DNA of 64,000 bases from Alligator mississippiensis (GCF_030867095.1 NC_081835.1:38485892-38549891), one strand, 5' to 3'. Counted from the stretch's first letter, positions 45,135 through 56,908 are shown. A program made the numbers and translations. The notes: generated from the letters alone by a model not told the origin.

Positions 45135-46007
45135 TTATGACATGTGCCCCTTTTCTCCACACCTGTAGCAAATTATATCTAAATCCCAGCCCTGGGATTT
45201 CTGACTGGGGAGTCCGAGTCCCTCCCCTCTTCTTCCTTTGCTAGGGCCCTCCAAGTGCTGCTCCATACCTGTTTCTCCAGGCCGTTCCTTCTTGGGAGCC
45301 TCTCCTTCCATCTCGGCTAAGACATAGTCCTCGGCCAAGCGTAAGGCTTCCTCCGTTATCTTTGGTTGATGACGCTTTACCCAGTGTTGGATGTTGCCCC
45401 CAAGGTCATTCAGGAACTGTTCCGGTATAATGCGGTCTACCACTTCTCCTACAGACCGGGTTCCTGGTTGGAGCCGTTGTTCCACTAGGTCCCGCAGGGT
45501 CTGGGCAAGCAAGAGTGGTCATAATCCTTCTGCCCCTTTGCGGGCCCGAAACTTCTGGCAGTATGTTTCCGCTGATCTCTCAAGATGGTATAATATGGCC
45601 TCTTTTATCTTTCCATAGTCTCAGCCTTCTGATCGGGTAAGAGCCAATAGGCAGCCTCTGCAGGGCCAATAAGTAGGGGCCCTATGTGTACTGCCCAGCT
45701 GCTTGGATCCCATTTACAAGCTGCAACTGTTCTCTTGAAGGCCTCCAGATAAGCCTCCACATCATCCTGGGAGGTCATCTTAGGGAACCGGGATCCATCA
45801 CTCCCCCACCCCCAGAGCTGCCTGCTGGGCTTCAATCTTCTCACTTAAATCCTGTTGCCGAGAGAACAGTCTGATCCTGGCCTCAGCTTCTTGTGTTCGT
45901 ACGTGGACTATCTCCTCCAATTGTGTTTGCTGGCCCTGCAGCAGCCAGAGGGTAATATTATGTGCTTGTTGCCAGTCTGCCGGTGCCTGGATGTCCATGG
46001 ACTCCAT
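45135..46007 (-). pseudogene. Gag with SCAN-like region and CCHC knuckle, broken
   Basis: The start codon at 46007 opens a predicted coiled coil (QGQQTQLEEIVHVRTQEAEA). After a frameshift near a C run at about 45806 the capsid part follows: PKMTSQDDVEAYLEAFKRTV and GPLLIGPAEAAYWLL. After another shift it continues at 45512 with LRDLVEQRLQPGTRS, RIIPEQFLNDLG, IQHWVKRHQPKITEEALRLA. This last part follows the SCAN domain pattern (ILELLVLEQFL, LQxWVRxxxP, EEAxxLxED). The zinc knuckle CYRCGEKGHMS near 45165 is cut by a stop before its last Cys. Confidence 0.85.
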
Positions 46008-46039
46008 GTTTCACCAGTGCTCCGGGTGACTTGGTGTTT

Positions 46040-46055
46040 CCTGGCCAATGCACCA
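46040..46055 (-). promoter_or_regulatory. Primer-binding site, fits tRNA-Gly
   Basis: On the minus strand TGGTGCATTGGCC starts three bases inside the 5' LTR end. It is complementary to the 3' end of vertebrate tRNA-Gly(GCC) including CCA; a few bases further in, the match is imperfect. Confidence 0.85.
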
Positions 46056-46058
46056 CTT

Positions 46059-46847
46059 TGTGGGAGAGTGTCAGCTGTCCGCCCCCTCCTTCCTCAAGAC
46101 TTGCCTGACACTCTTAAGATGAAAAAATGATTTGATGTGAATTCTTGAAGGGAGATGCCAGACCACCCAGTGTGATGCTTCACAAGTGCTAGTTTATTTA
46201 ACACTGAAACAAAAAACTATCCCCGTGCTAACTGCCTCATAAGTGAGAAGTGGCTGAATCACTGCTTGGATCTATTGCAGGCTCCCAGCTGGTTCTCTGT
46301 GGATCGCAGGGCTCCCTGCTGCTCCAGTCGAGCCAGCTGTGCCCTGGGGTCGAGTTTCCCACTCTTCTCCCCCCTTCCAGAGACACGGTCTGCTGCCTGC
46401 TGGTTCCTATGTCCTAGAGAAGCCTCTTCATTCTTCCCTCTTTGATCATGGCCATTCTCTGCCACTTTGGATACCCATCATCCATCCCGGGCATGAAGCC
46501 CTCAGGAATCACGTTTCCCACCTCCCTGAGGTCTTACCAGCTGGCATCCAGCCATATGTTCTATAAATATTTCCCTGAGTCTCACCGGTCCAGGGTTGTC
46601 TTCTTCACATTCCTGTTCACAGCATCCTTCATGCTTCAGGTAAGTCTGCCACTGCCGTTCCTCCTCCTCCTTTCTTCTAGTGCCTGCAATGTCTGGTGCT
46701 TTGCCCTGACTTTTATGTCTGGTGGTGGTCATTAATTTCTTATCTCTTCTCGGCGTGTGTCCTACCTTCCCCCCTCCACTTATGCTTTCAGTTTCACCCT
46801 TGGTTTCACCCTCAGTGACACGGGTTCAGCTTAAACCCACTGTTACA
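46059..46847 (-). repeat. 5' LTR of the Gmr1-like element
   Basis: 789 bp, the promoter-side LTR in the element's orientation. TG...CA ends. Boundaries are fixed by the GTCAT duplication outside and the primer site inside. Confidence 0.92.
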
Positions 46848-47024
46848 GTCATATCCCCTGACAGCTGTTCTTCAGCCTGACACAAGAGATGCAGAGACCC
46901 AGACCAAGGAGGAATGGCAGCAATGGTGGTATCAATGGTGATATTGACTCATTAATTATATGTATTATCTAATTGAAAGACTTCTTTAAATACAGTTATG
47001 TTGTGCGAGAAGAAAGCCCAAGTA

Positions 47025-47391
47025 CAGTAAAAGCTCTGTTATACGGCATCCTCTGGGAATGGGGGATACCGTATAACAAAATATGCTGGTTAATTGACAG
47101 GCCTGGACAGGCATCCTTGCCTGTTTGGGCTGCTGCTTCTCCCGCCGCGTCCAGGGCATCATCGCCCCTTTCATGGGTCCCACAGGACAGGGAGGCGAGC
47201 CCCGCACAGCCTGCTATGCCCTGGGCCATGGGGGCTCAGCAGCGCAGGCTGCTTTGTCCTGGGCTGTGGGGGCTCAGAGAAACCAGAAGTGCCCCAGCGG
47301 GCACTTCCAGTTTCACTTTACCTTACAAGCCAGCATGCTGATTAATAGAGCATGCCAGCTTGTAAGGTGCTGGTTAAGAGACCTTTTACTG
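47025..47391. mobile_element. Tigger/pogo-like MITE, 367 bp
   Basis: Inverted ends CAGTAAAAGCTCTGTTA (left) and CAGTAAAAGGTCTCTTAA (from the right), flanked by TA on both sides (47023-47024, 47392-47393). CAGTARAACCTCT-like ends with TA duplication are characteristic of Tigger elements. GC-rich non-coding interior. Confidence 0.88.
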
Positions 47392-47689
47392 TACTTGGAT
47401 TCTCACTTTTACCAACTGGAGAATAATACTGATAATACATTGTAAACATTTCAAAAAAAAATATTTTTTTTTTGGAAGGAGTGAAAATGAGCAAATTCAA
47501 GGAGGGAGAAACTGCTCTTTACTGGTGGAAAAGTATGGTTATTTGTTTGTTTCTTCTTTATTCATTTGTTAAAGTTAAATTATGTTATTAAATTTAATTA
47601 TTCGTTAGTTAAAGTTAAAAGTTAAATTATATTTATTAAAATTTTTGCTCTGTGCAATACAGGTTTGTGTGTGCTTGCTGGAAATGAAA

Positions 47690-48245
47690 AAATGCAAAGA
47701 GGGGTGGAAGAGGCTTGGGGTCGGGGGGAGCAGCAGAAAATGGCAGAGGCTTATTGGCTCGGAGAAACAACAGCAGGGAAAAGGGGGGAGAAAGGATACC
47801 CAAAATTAATGGCAGGGCCAGCCAGCCAGCCATGCACAGCTCAGGCGGGGCTGTGAAACACGGGGTGTACTCCAAGAGTGCAGGGTCAGCCACCCCTTGG
47901 GTGGGGTAACGAAGCAGGGTATGCAAGGGAAGAGCAGGATAAAAGTTGGGCTGCTGGAATGGCAGAGGCTTGCCGGCTCGGAGAAGCAGCAGCAGGGAAA
48001 AGTGAGAAGGGGGATCCCCGAAATTAACAGCACAGCCAGCCAGCCACAGTACTGTGGCTATGTATGGCCCAGGCAGGGTTGTGAAACCCAGGTTGCACTC
48101 CAGTGGTGTGGAGTCAGCCACCCCTTGGGCTGGGGGGGGACGCGTAGTGAAGCAGGACACGCGATGAGCATCAGAAAAGTTGGGGCACAGGACTGGCAGA
48201 GGCTTGCTGGATCTGAGAAGCGGCAGCAAGGAAAAGGCCAGCCAG
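47690..48245 (+). repeat. Tandem repeat, about 225-bp unit, 2-3 copies
   Basis: Units start around AATGGCAGAGGCTT (47738, 47958) and CTGGCAGAGGCTTG (48193). Each continues with GGCTCGGAGAA, CAGCAGGGAAAA, then 'cagccagccagcca', 'ggggctgtgaaac', 'gtcagccaccccttggg'. The last unit is partial. No gene. Confidence 0.85.
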
Positions 48246-48301
48246 CAGCAAAGTGCATGTGAACACAAGGAACAATTTTTTTTAGAATCCAAAGAAGTTG
48301 C

Positions 48302-49211
48302 TGTGGGGCTTGCGCCCCTCTTGCCACTTAGTCTATCGGGGTGTTGCCCCTCCCCTCAACTCACCTGCCATGACTTAGATGTTAAACACACTCTAAGAGG
48401 GGTCTACAGTGGAAATCTTTGCTTGGATGGGCCTCCCAATAGACGGTGGTACTCACAGTTGTCTGACGTGATGTTCCACGGGTCTCCGCCTCTCCTACAC
48501 CCCGTCCACACGCCAGCCGATGGGTGATGTGTTAGAGATGTTTCCTGGCTCCGTATGACAGCCTCAGACCGGTTCCCTGGGTTCCAGTCGCTCTCCCTCC
48601 CTTCGTGGGGGAGATTTCTTTTCTTATAGAAAATATTCCTCTGAGTCAGGAGGAGCTGTAGGGTTATCCCCCTTATTCCAGCTCCCTCTCGGATTCTCAG
48701 CTGCCTTCTCTCTCCTACCGCAAGCAGGGAGCTCCCTTGCCTCCTGGGTGTAAGCCTCTTCAGGTGGCTGAAAGGGTGCTCCTGCTTGACCTGCTTGTCT
48801 GCCTCCTGCTCTGCCTCCCACAGAAGGCTTAAAGCCCTTCCCTGGGCTGCCTGCTAGAGCCTCGCAGGCTGGGTTGATTCCTCCCCGTGCCAGAGCTTGC
48901 CTCACATGCTGCCAGCCTGTGTTCCCTCTCTCCAGCTCTCTCCCCGTTCCCGCTCCGACGGGGTTTTTAAATCTTCCTGCAGTGGCCGATACAGCTGCTG
49001 GAATTGGCTCATCTGTTCCCCTTGCCGGAAACAGCTGATGCCACAGCCGGCGTAATGCTGGTTCGTGCGGCTGCAGCCACGAACGCGGCTCCTGCTCCCG
49101 CTGCTCTCCGGGAGGTACATACGCCTGTCTGGGGGCTTGCGCTCAGGGTCTGGGGTCCGCGGGCTCTCTACTCTCTCCCTCGAGAGCCTGTGGGGGCACC
49201 TCGCCGCCACA
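48302..49211. mobile_element. Solo LTR, 910 bp
   Basis: Starts TGTGGGGCTTGCG and ends GCCGCCACA (TG...CA), with an exact 5-bp duplication GTTGC at 48297-48301 and 49212-49216. No internal retroviral sequence adjoins it, so recombination has probably left a single LTR. Family and orientation are undetermined; the sequence is not obviously the same as the Gmr1-like LTR. Confidence 0.75.
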
Positions 49212-49216
49212 GTTGC

Positions 49217-50447
49217 ATTTTTCATTAATCAGAGCCTTGAACTAAATCACCAGTAAAATTTGCAAGATTAGCACCTGAGGTCTTGTTGAAGCATTGCAAC
49301 AGAAATTCCATGGATTTCCGAGTGAACCCAAGTGGCATCTGGTGGTAAAATTGTTGCAAAGCAAGGGAAAATGCCATTTTTACCCGTATGTCAGATACAG
49401 ATTGAAAAAATAATACGATAAAAAAAATTCCCTTGGCACAAATTCAGCCACTAAAACTAAAATATGCCAGAGGCGTTTTAAATTACCAGGATAAAAAATG
49501 ACTAACACAATAAAACGAGGTGACAATGTGGATCTTCAGACGCAATTAAGATAGTGAAATGGCGATTTTTGTCACGTGGACACAAAAAGTGCAAAATGGA
49601 CAACTACCTTTTGTGCAGAGAACCGCCTAAAGAAATGCCAAGAAGATGGGAGCTAGGGTGCCTAAATCTGGGCTGAAAGAAGGCACCTTTTCCTTTCAAG
49701 ATTCAACTCCTCACCTCCCTCCCCCCAGGAACTGTTGCATTTGCCAGTTTGCACAAAACCAAAACAGTTATTGCTTTCACCTTGCAACATAGGCATCAGA
49801 AGGCCGGAGCTAACGGTCTTAGCCCCCCACAAACTGGGCCACAACAGTGGGTCCAGCACCACCACCGCCATAGCGCCACACCCAGTGCCATGCACTCCTC
49901 TGCTTTCATGTGCACAGCACTAGCACACACCAGCCCCAAAATGGCTCTGTGGGAGGGAGGGGTAGAGTCAAGCAGGCACACTGTGTACTGCTCAGCCCCC
50001 GCAAGTAATATTTTCTAGTGCCACTTATGCCTTGCAATCCTGTCTAGAACCACATATAAAAGTCAGTGTTACAGTTTATATAATGTTTACCCATAAAAGA
50101 AAAGGATATATTACCGCTGCACCTGAATTGTTAGTTATAGTTGTGTCTCTGTAAGAACTATGGTTCCGTAAAAGTTTTGCCCTGGGTTCTGTAACTATGT
50201 CTTTTGGCTGTTCTGCCATTTCATCTTTGTCATTTCATATTGATTTATAAAATCTATCCAAGTATTTTAAGGACTTTTAGATAATGAAAGATATTAGTGA
50301 CTTGGTAACTACGTTGATCATTTTTAAATAAATCATCTGGATATGGTTAGAGACATTTACCATTTTGCAGACTGTGCTGCCAGGAAGGTGTATTGTCCCA
50401 CAAAAGTCTTTAGAATTCCAAAAAGGTAGCCAATTCTAGAATAGTCT
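49217..50447. other. ITIH intron 1, no gene seen
   Basis: AT-rich sequence, no feature recognised. The block 49260-49600 has an unusual composition (many 'aaaatg' and 'acaaaa' words) and may be an old transposon. Confidence 0.4.
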
Positions 50448-50770
50448 TTGAGGGCATCTTTACATGTGCTCTGCGGGTGGCAGCACTGAGAGCCACTCAT
50501 TAAAACACCAGTAGTGTCTTGTCTAAACAGTGTTCTATGCCTCAAAATGGCTGCAGGGGGTGCTTTAACTCAAGCTCATCATGCAAGCTTGAGTTAAATT
50601 GCCCCTGCCACCATTCTGAAGCACAGGGGTGCTGAATACACAAGATGTGGAGGCTACCAAAGCATGCTAACTAGCATGCTCCAGCAGACTTGATTAATAG
50701 AGTCTGGTCTGATGGGCTGTAATTAAGGCACACTAGAGCAGCGTCCCCACACATCTACAAATACCCTCAG
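50448..50770. mobile_element. Palindromic MITE-like element, 323 bp
   Basis: Ends GAGGGCATCTTTACATGTGC (left) and GAGGGTATTTGTAGATGTGT (from the right). The centre is a perfect hairpin, arms TTTAACTCAAGCT / AGCTTGAGTTAAA around 50571-50605. I see no convincing target duplication, so the superfamily is open. Confidence 0.7.
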
Positions 50771-52099
50771 GATTTCAATTTCATAATTTAATGACTGAGT
50801 TGGGTAATAAGACAACAAAGTACCTCACAATATTTTTCCATGGTATTGCCAAGCATTTATTAGATGCTTCCAATCAATTACTGGAATATTTTTTTTAACA
50901 GCAGATAGTGCCAATTTGTCTTGTTTCAAATTGTGTTGCAATGGAAAAGCAAAGAGTGCAAGAATGTGAGGAAAATGCCAGTCCTGAAAAAAAGGAAATT
51001 AAGCTTATAAGAAAATAAGAACAGACCCCACATAGATCTTTTTGTTAATACTACTATTAAGATAACAAAGGATCTTCTACATAGAACATACAAATCTTGT
51101 GGTATGCTTGTTGCCGTCTCAGTAGGGATCATGAAATTATGAAGCTATGACAACTGAACTCCCCTGTGAATGATAGAAGGCCACTCCAAAGTAGTTAAGA
51201 AAGGAGATGTGAGAAAACTTGTATTGCTGCTGCCCATACTGTGAACAGGCAGAGGACTTCAGTTTCCAGGTTTTCATTTAACTGGTGAAAGCTTTTTCCT
51301 CGACAATTTTATTTTGTGCATCAGGCATCATTGCAAGGTGTATAAAGAGGGATTTGCAGACCACCTACAATCCTAAGGCTGGCATGAATTGGTTGCAATT
51401 TTGAGCAGATTCACACCTGCTCTTGGTTGCACTTGTTTGTATAGGGCCTTGAGTAGTTGTTTTGGTTGCTGAGCACAGAGCTGCTGCAGTTTCACCTGTC
51501 CCTCTTGCCACACAGAATAGAGGCTGGGCATTTTCCTTAAGAAAGGTTTCAGCATTAAAAGAAACATAGAGGACAGTACTAAAGTGATTAAGTGTCAGGC
51601 AGGGAACTGATTTATAAAGAAAACAGAAAAGTACTGCCACTTTGCACCTGGGCTATATGAAATAACTACAACAACAACAACTTCTAAAAACGTTTTAGCC
51701 ATAAATGTTTTGAAAAGGTACACACAGGTATTATCCCAATTTTACAGAAAGACAAACTAAGGCATGGAATGGTTAAAACTAGGAAAGGCTATAAAAGTGA
51801 TGCTCAAACTACAGCCTGCGGGCCAGATCTGACCATGGAGCTGTATCATCTGGGCAATAAGACTCTCCATAGGTCTAGAAATTTGGCAACATTAATTACT
51901 CCTAGAACAGGAATTAATTGCTCCCAGAACTGTAGTAATCAACACTGTCACTGCTACCCTGCTACCAAATTTGCAGACTCATGGGCTAGTGACAGACATT
52001 CAAAAAGCCAGAGCCTAAAATGATTCAATCTTTCCAAATTAGTGTAATCTGGAAAGATTGAACCAATTTGCAAGTGAATAGACTTCCACTTCCGATTTT
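50771..52099. other. ITIH intron 1, scattered old repeats
   Basis: A MIR-like fragment is possible at about 51710-51780 ('attatcccaattttacagaaag', then 'aactaaggcatggaa'). A hAT-type end (TCAAACTACAGCCTGCGGG) lies at about 51806-51824. No gene. Confidence 0.4.
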
Positions 52100-54660
52100 A
52101 GAAATGCAGGCACATGCCTGCACTGGCCCAGGCTAGAAGCCGGGGGACGCTAGAGCAGCCCCCTCTTCCCTTCCTCAGCAGCTGCAAGGCTAAAGGGAAG
52201 CTGACATGAGGGGCATGGCCAGGCCCTGGCAGAGGCTAAGTATGATTGTGGGGGGTTTAACACCCCCCCCTCCCCCCCCCCCCCGGTTTATAGGGCCCCC
52301 ATCCAAGGTGTCCCTGGAGGGGGAATGGGGTAAGCAGCCCTTGCCAAGCTTGTCCCTGAGGCCAGACACTGGCTGGTGGGGCAACACCTCAGGCGGAGGA
52401 GAGAGGGGTGGGATCTGTTTCTGAGCACAGGCATGGGACCCCAGCCAGAGTCTGCTCAGCTTTCCCCCTGCTCCTGCTTAGGCAGTGGGGGTGGGGCCTG
52501 GCCAGAGCCGGCTGGCACAGGCCTGCTATCTGCCCAGGGCTGGGGCTGAGCTGGGCCAGCCTGCAGGTGCTGCTGAGGGTAGACACAGAGGGGCCAGCCA
52601 GGGCTGGGCCACAGGGGCCAGGCCCTTCCCAGCAGGCTACAGCTCAGGCTGGGGCTGTGGGGGCTGCACAGCCAGATTACTCCCAGCTCCCCATACCCAG
52701 GCCAGGCAGGGCTGTCACAGAGCTGCAGCCAGCTGGGAAGGGCCTTTCCAGCTGGCTGCATTTCCATGACAGCCCATCCTGGCAGCATGGGCAGGGGCTG
52801 GCCTGAGGAGCAGGCTCCTCAGGCCACCCGTCACCGCCACATCCCCTATCCTGTGCAGCACCTGGCAGCTGCAGCCATACCACAAACTGCAGATTGGCCA
52901 GGGCTGGGCAGCTGTTTTAGCTCCCGTGCCTCCAGCTGCCGCTGCTGCCGCCACTGCTGCCACGGCCGGTGCTGCTGCCACCCCTGGCTCTGACACACCG
53001 CTCAGGGTGGGCTGGTAGGAACCTTCAGCCCCATGGCTTCTGTTCAGCTCATGAAGCTCTAGCTTCAGCTCCTGGACACCTTCCATCCACTTTGTGCGCA
53101 GGGGCTGCTCATCGTGCTGGGAGGACGAAGCGGGTGGAAGGCAGACAGCTGGAGCCAGCACTCCATGTGCTGGGCAGAAGCACCCAGGCTGAACACCCCC
53201 GCACCATGCTGCCTGCCTTTCCTTCCACTCCTGCCCCTGCTGTGCTACTCCAGGTGGTGGTGGCAGGAAGGAGTGGTGCTCAGCCCAGCGGCTTCTGCTC
53301 AGAGCATGGAGCTCCAGCTCCAGCTCCAGCTGCCTTCCATCTGCTCCATCTGCCCAGTGTGATGAGCAGCCCCTGCAGGCGGGCAGAGCAGGTGGAAGGC
53401 AACCAAGAGCTGGAGCCAGATCTCCATGCGCTGGGCAGAAGCCACTGGGCTGAAGCTCCCCACACCCCACCCTGCCACCCACAGTGGAGCAGCAGGGGCA
53501 GGAGTGGGAGGAGGAGCCTATGGAGGGATGGGGAAGCTGGCCTGGCCTGGCAGGGCTGTTCTGCTCCCCTCAGCTCCAGCTGCGGCTCCTGCCGCACCAT
53601 GCAGTGCTGCTCCAGGTGGGTGGAAGCTTCAGCCAGCTGGCTTCTGCCCAGAACATGGAGCTCTGGCTCCAGCTCCAGCTGCCATCCAGCCACTCCACCC
53701 ACCCAGTGTGATGAGCAGCCCGTGTGCCGAGTGGATGGAAGGCATCCAGGAGCTAGAGCCGGAACTCTATGTGCTGGTCAGAAGCCACAGGGCTGAAGCT
53801 TCATGATCACCCACCCAGGGCAGCGTGCCAGGGGCAGGCGTGTTGGCAGCAGCAGCAGCTGGAGGCAAAGGAGATAGACCAGCCCCCCTGGGCCCAGCCA
53901 GCCTGCAGCTTGTCATGCAGCTGCAGCCGCTGGGTGCTGCACAGAACAAGGAGCATAGTGGCGGCTGCCAGGCTTGGGGCCTGCTGGCACCTCTGAGCCA
54001 GCCTAGATAGTTCACTCCCGGGCCAGCCCCTCCCCGTGCGGCCAGGCCAGACTGTCATGGAGCCACAGATACCTAGAAAGGGCCCTGTCCCCATGGCCTG
54101 GCCCAGGCTAGCCCCTTCCCAGCTGGGTGCGGCTCCACACAACAGCCCCACCGAGCCTGGGCACAAGGGAACCAGGAGCAATTCAGCTGTACAGTCCCCA
54201 TGGCCCCAGCCTGAGCCACAGCCTGCTGGGGAAGGGCCCAGCCCAGGCTGGCCCCTCTGCATCCATCCTCAGCAGCACCCATAGGCCAGCCTGGCTCGGT
54301 CCCACAGTCCCAGCCCCAGCAAAGCAGCCGGATGGTGGGGCCACCCTGGCTGACTCTGGCCACACTCCTGCCCCTCCTGCTGAAGAGGGGGAATGTATTA
54401 CAGGGGCTGCTCCGCCCTGCCAGGCAAGCCCCGGCTGCTGGTGGTACAGGGGATCGAGGGGGAGATGAAATCCCCCTCCCTCTCCCCATTTGCTTCAGGC
54501 TGCAGACACGGATGGCCACCCCCCCCCCCCCCCCCCCCCCAGCCAGACAGACCCCAGTTCTGCTCCCCAGGTGGGAGAGGGGAGGGATAGGGGAATAAAC
54601 CTTCTCCCTGCTCCCTCTGTCTCAGGGAGCAATGCCAGGCCTGCATCTGGCCACATCCCC
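52100..54660. repeat. GC-rich composite repeat with internal inverted units
   Basis: A block rich in CAGC/GCTG and CCAGG words. Units containing 'gagctccagctccagctcc' alternate with their inverse 'caggagctggagcc' at about 53040-53790. C tracts lie at 52261-52283 and about 54519-54540. Long open frames in it are composition artefacts. It is contiguous with the repeat end at 54661-54975. Confidence 0.6.
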
Positions 54661-54975
54661 ACCCCTACTCTGGCAAGAGAGCAGAGGGACAGGGCCAACC
54701 CTGCTCTGTGGAGCAGACAAAACAGCCTAACTCAGGGCTGCAAAATGCTGGGGGACTCTGGTTTAACTTAAACCAAGAAGGAGTCTGTGAAAGAAGTTGC
54801 ATAAACCAGTTTGACCCAAATCAGTTAAGTCTGATATTACATTCAACTAGGTTTATCTTAAAGTAGTTTCAGCCATTTTGAAACTAGTTTATGTGCACTG
54901 AACTTATGTTCTGTTACAGGATTAAACTAGTTTCTGATCACTTCAACCGGTTTATGTGTAACTTCTGTCCCTAGC
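54661..54975 (+). repeat. End of an unclassified interspersed repeat (copy B)
   Basis: Same sequence and orientation as 3505-3822, ending in CTTCTGTCCCTAG. Confidence 0.7.
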
Positions 54976-55884
54976 CATGGGGAGCCCTCCATGCCAGATG
55001 ATATGGTCCTGCATAATGGATCACACCAGTGCATAAGATCACTCTGTGGTCAGATCTGGCACGTGGGGTCAGGTTGCACTCATGTGCTGGGTTGCACCCG
55101 AGGACCAACCGTGCACGCTGAATCCGGCATGCTGCATAACACCCATGCAACAGCCCTACATTGGATCCAGGACACAAACTGATTTCCATGCGTGGGATCT
55201 AGCCCACAGACCAGACCCATGCCACTCACCTGTCCTGCAAGGCTAGATAGGATGTGAACCACTGTAGTACACAAACAGCCAATGTAAAGGAAATCTAAAT
55301 CCTTGGATAGGACCATTCACATTGATCTACTATGCTCCCTAAAAGGATTTACCAAAATCATCAAGAAATCTTTGAAGAATGTTAATATAGAGGAAAGAGG
55401 GAAATGTTCCTTGTTACAAATACTGGCATGAAACTGAAAAAGAGAAAATTTAAGCAGAATATTCTGAGGCAATTCCTTATACCAACATCCAAATATAAAA
55501 GAGGCTCAACTAGGAACATAGTAGGATCCCTACCATGTTGTTGTACAACACACTACAGGGAACAATCCATCTTGCCCTGGCACCCAAAGAATGGAGATGG
55601 TCACCTGAAAGGTATTTTGCAACTCTGCTTATTATTTTTGGAGGAGTCTTTCACCTGATATTTTATTATAAGCACTATAATCGGGTGCTATATTTACTAT
55701 TCAACTTGTTTATAGAAGAAACCTGCAAACATTTTCTATTGCATATGAGGGAGGAATGAAAAGGAAAGGAGAATGGAGAAATTGGTATAAAGAAACACAG
55801 AAGTTTCTAGAATGGCTTATTCAAGAGCATTCTGTAGTCCTAGCAGTGATCAGCTTCAGAACTCTGAACAACTACAAAAACTGG
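54976..55884. other. ITIH intron 1, no gene seen
   Basis: No feature recognised. Ordinary intronic composition. Confidence 0.45.
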
Positions 55885-56022
55885 TGGTGCACCACTGACA
55901 TCACTGCAAGCTTTGCAATTGACTTCAGTGGACTGGATGACGTCTTGGATTGAGTGCTCCAGATATAACAGAAAGCCAAGCAAACCATACTCCAGTCAAC
56001 TGTATGGTCAATCAACCCAACA
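55885..56022 (+). repeat. Inverted repeat arm (left), about 135 bp
   Basis: Contains GCAATTGACTTCAGTGGAC and CCATACTCCAGTCAACTG. The reverse complement, with scattered differences, is at 56772-56908. Confidence 0.85.
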
Positions 56023-56771
56023 TTACCACATTTCGGTTGTTCAGTTGGCTGACGTGCAAAAATGTGTAGCTGACTCATACCTGAGAGATGTAATGATAAC
56101 CTTTTCATGCTCTTGTAATAGTACAAATGTAACGAAGCCAAAATGATACTACTAATACATTTTACTACTATATCACCCCTCCCTTTGCATCTTTCTGTTG
56201 GCTCCCCTTTTCTCTACCACATAGAATATCAGTAGCATATATTTATTTTCAAAGCCTTTTGGCTTATCCACTCTGCATTAGCTTTACTTATTCAGGAACT
56301 GGACACTGACTTCTGCACCAGACAACCCATGAAGTATATTCATCAGCCACTTATTACATTTTTTAAAAAGCACCTTTGTGCTTTCTCCAGGGTTACCCTC
56401 ATCCTTGGGGGCAGCTTCCTGTAAACATCCACAAAGTGACTTAATTGCCCTCCTTCAACATATAATCCCGTTTAATTCAGCCTTAAATTTACAGGGCTCT
56501 TTAGCTCATTTGTATGACTAACAGTTATAGTGTAACTGCTGATACACTATCAAGCAGAAATCCTTCTCCCCTTTTGAAGCAGCTAAATGTTACTTCTGTC
56601 CATAGCCAGAGATTGAATTTTTAAATACTTCCTTAATATATAATGGGATTTAGAAATGTATGTTTTCAAGCTCTCAAAAAACCCAAGAGATTTTTTGATC
56701 AGAACAGGGCAATAACTTTTTATAAAACTTTAAGAGAAAGAAAGAAATGCACTGCACAAACAACACAAGGC

Positions 56772-56908
56772 AACAGACTGAACATGCAATTGACTGGAGT
56801 ATGGTTCTTTGGCTTCTACTATATCTGGAAAACTCAGTCCAAGATGTGATCCTGTCCACTGAAGTCAACTGCAAAGCTCCCAACGATGTCAATACTGCAA
56901 GCTCAAGT
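56772..56908 (-). repeat. Inverted repeat arm (right), about 135 bp
   Basis: Inverse copy of 55885-56022, less than 100 bp from ITIH exon 1. The roughly 750-bp spacer codes for nothing. Confidence 0.85.

Larger units (their letters stand above)
41013..46847 (-). mobile_element. Gmr1-like Ty3/Gypsy LTR retrotransposon, complete but decayed
   Basis: A 5,835-bp element flanked by an exact 5-bp duplication GTCAT (41008-41012 and 46848-46852). The LTRs begin TGTAACAG and end in CA on the minus strand. The internal order on the minus strand is primer site, gag (SCAN-like region, zinc knuckle), protease, integrase, reverse transcriptase, RNase H. Integrase before RT is the order of Gmr1-type Gypsy elements and differs from ordinary Gypsy. 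All genes contain stops or frameshifts, and the LTRs have diverged from each other, so this is an old, inactive insertion. Confidence 0.93.

Noticed and set aside
52969..53796. Plus-strand open frame of about 275 codons
   Set aside because: Product of a GC-rich mirror-repeat array; frames open on both strands and no family pattern.
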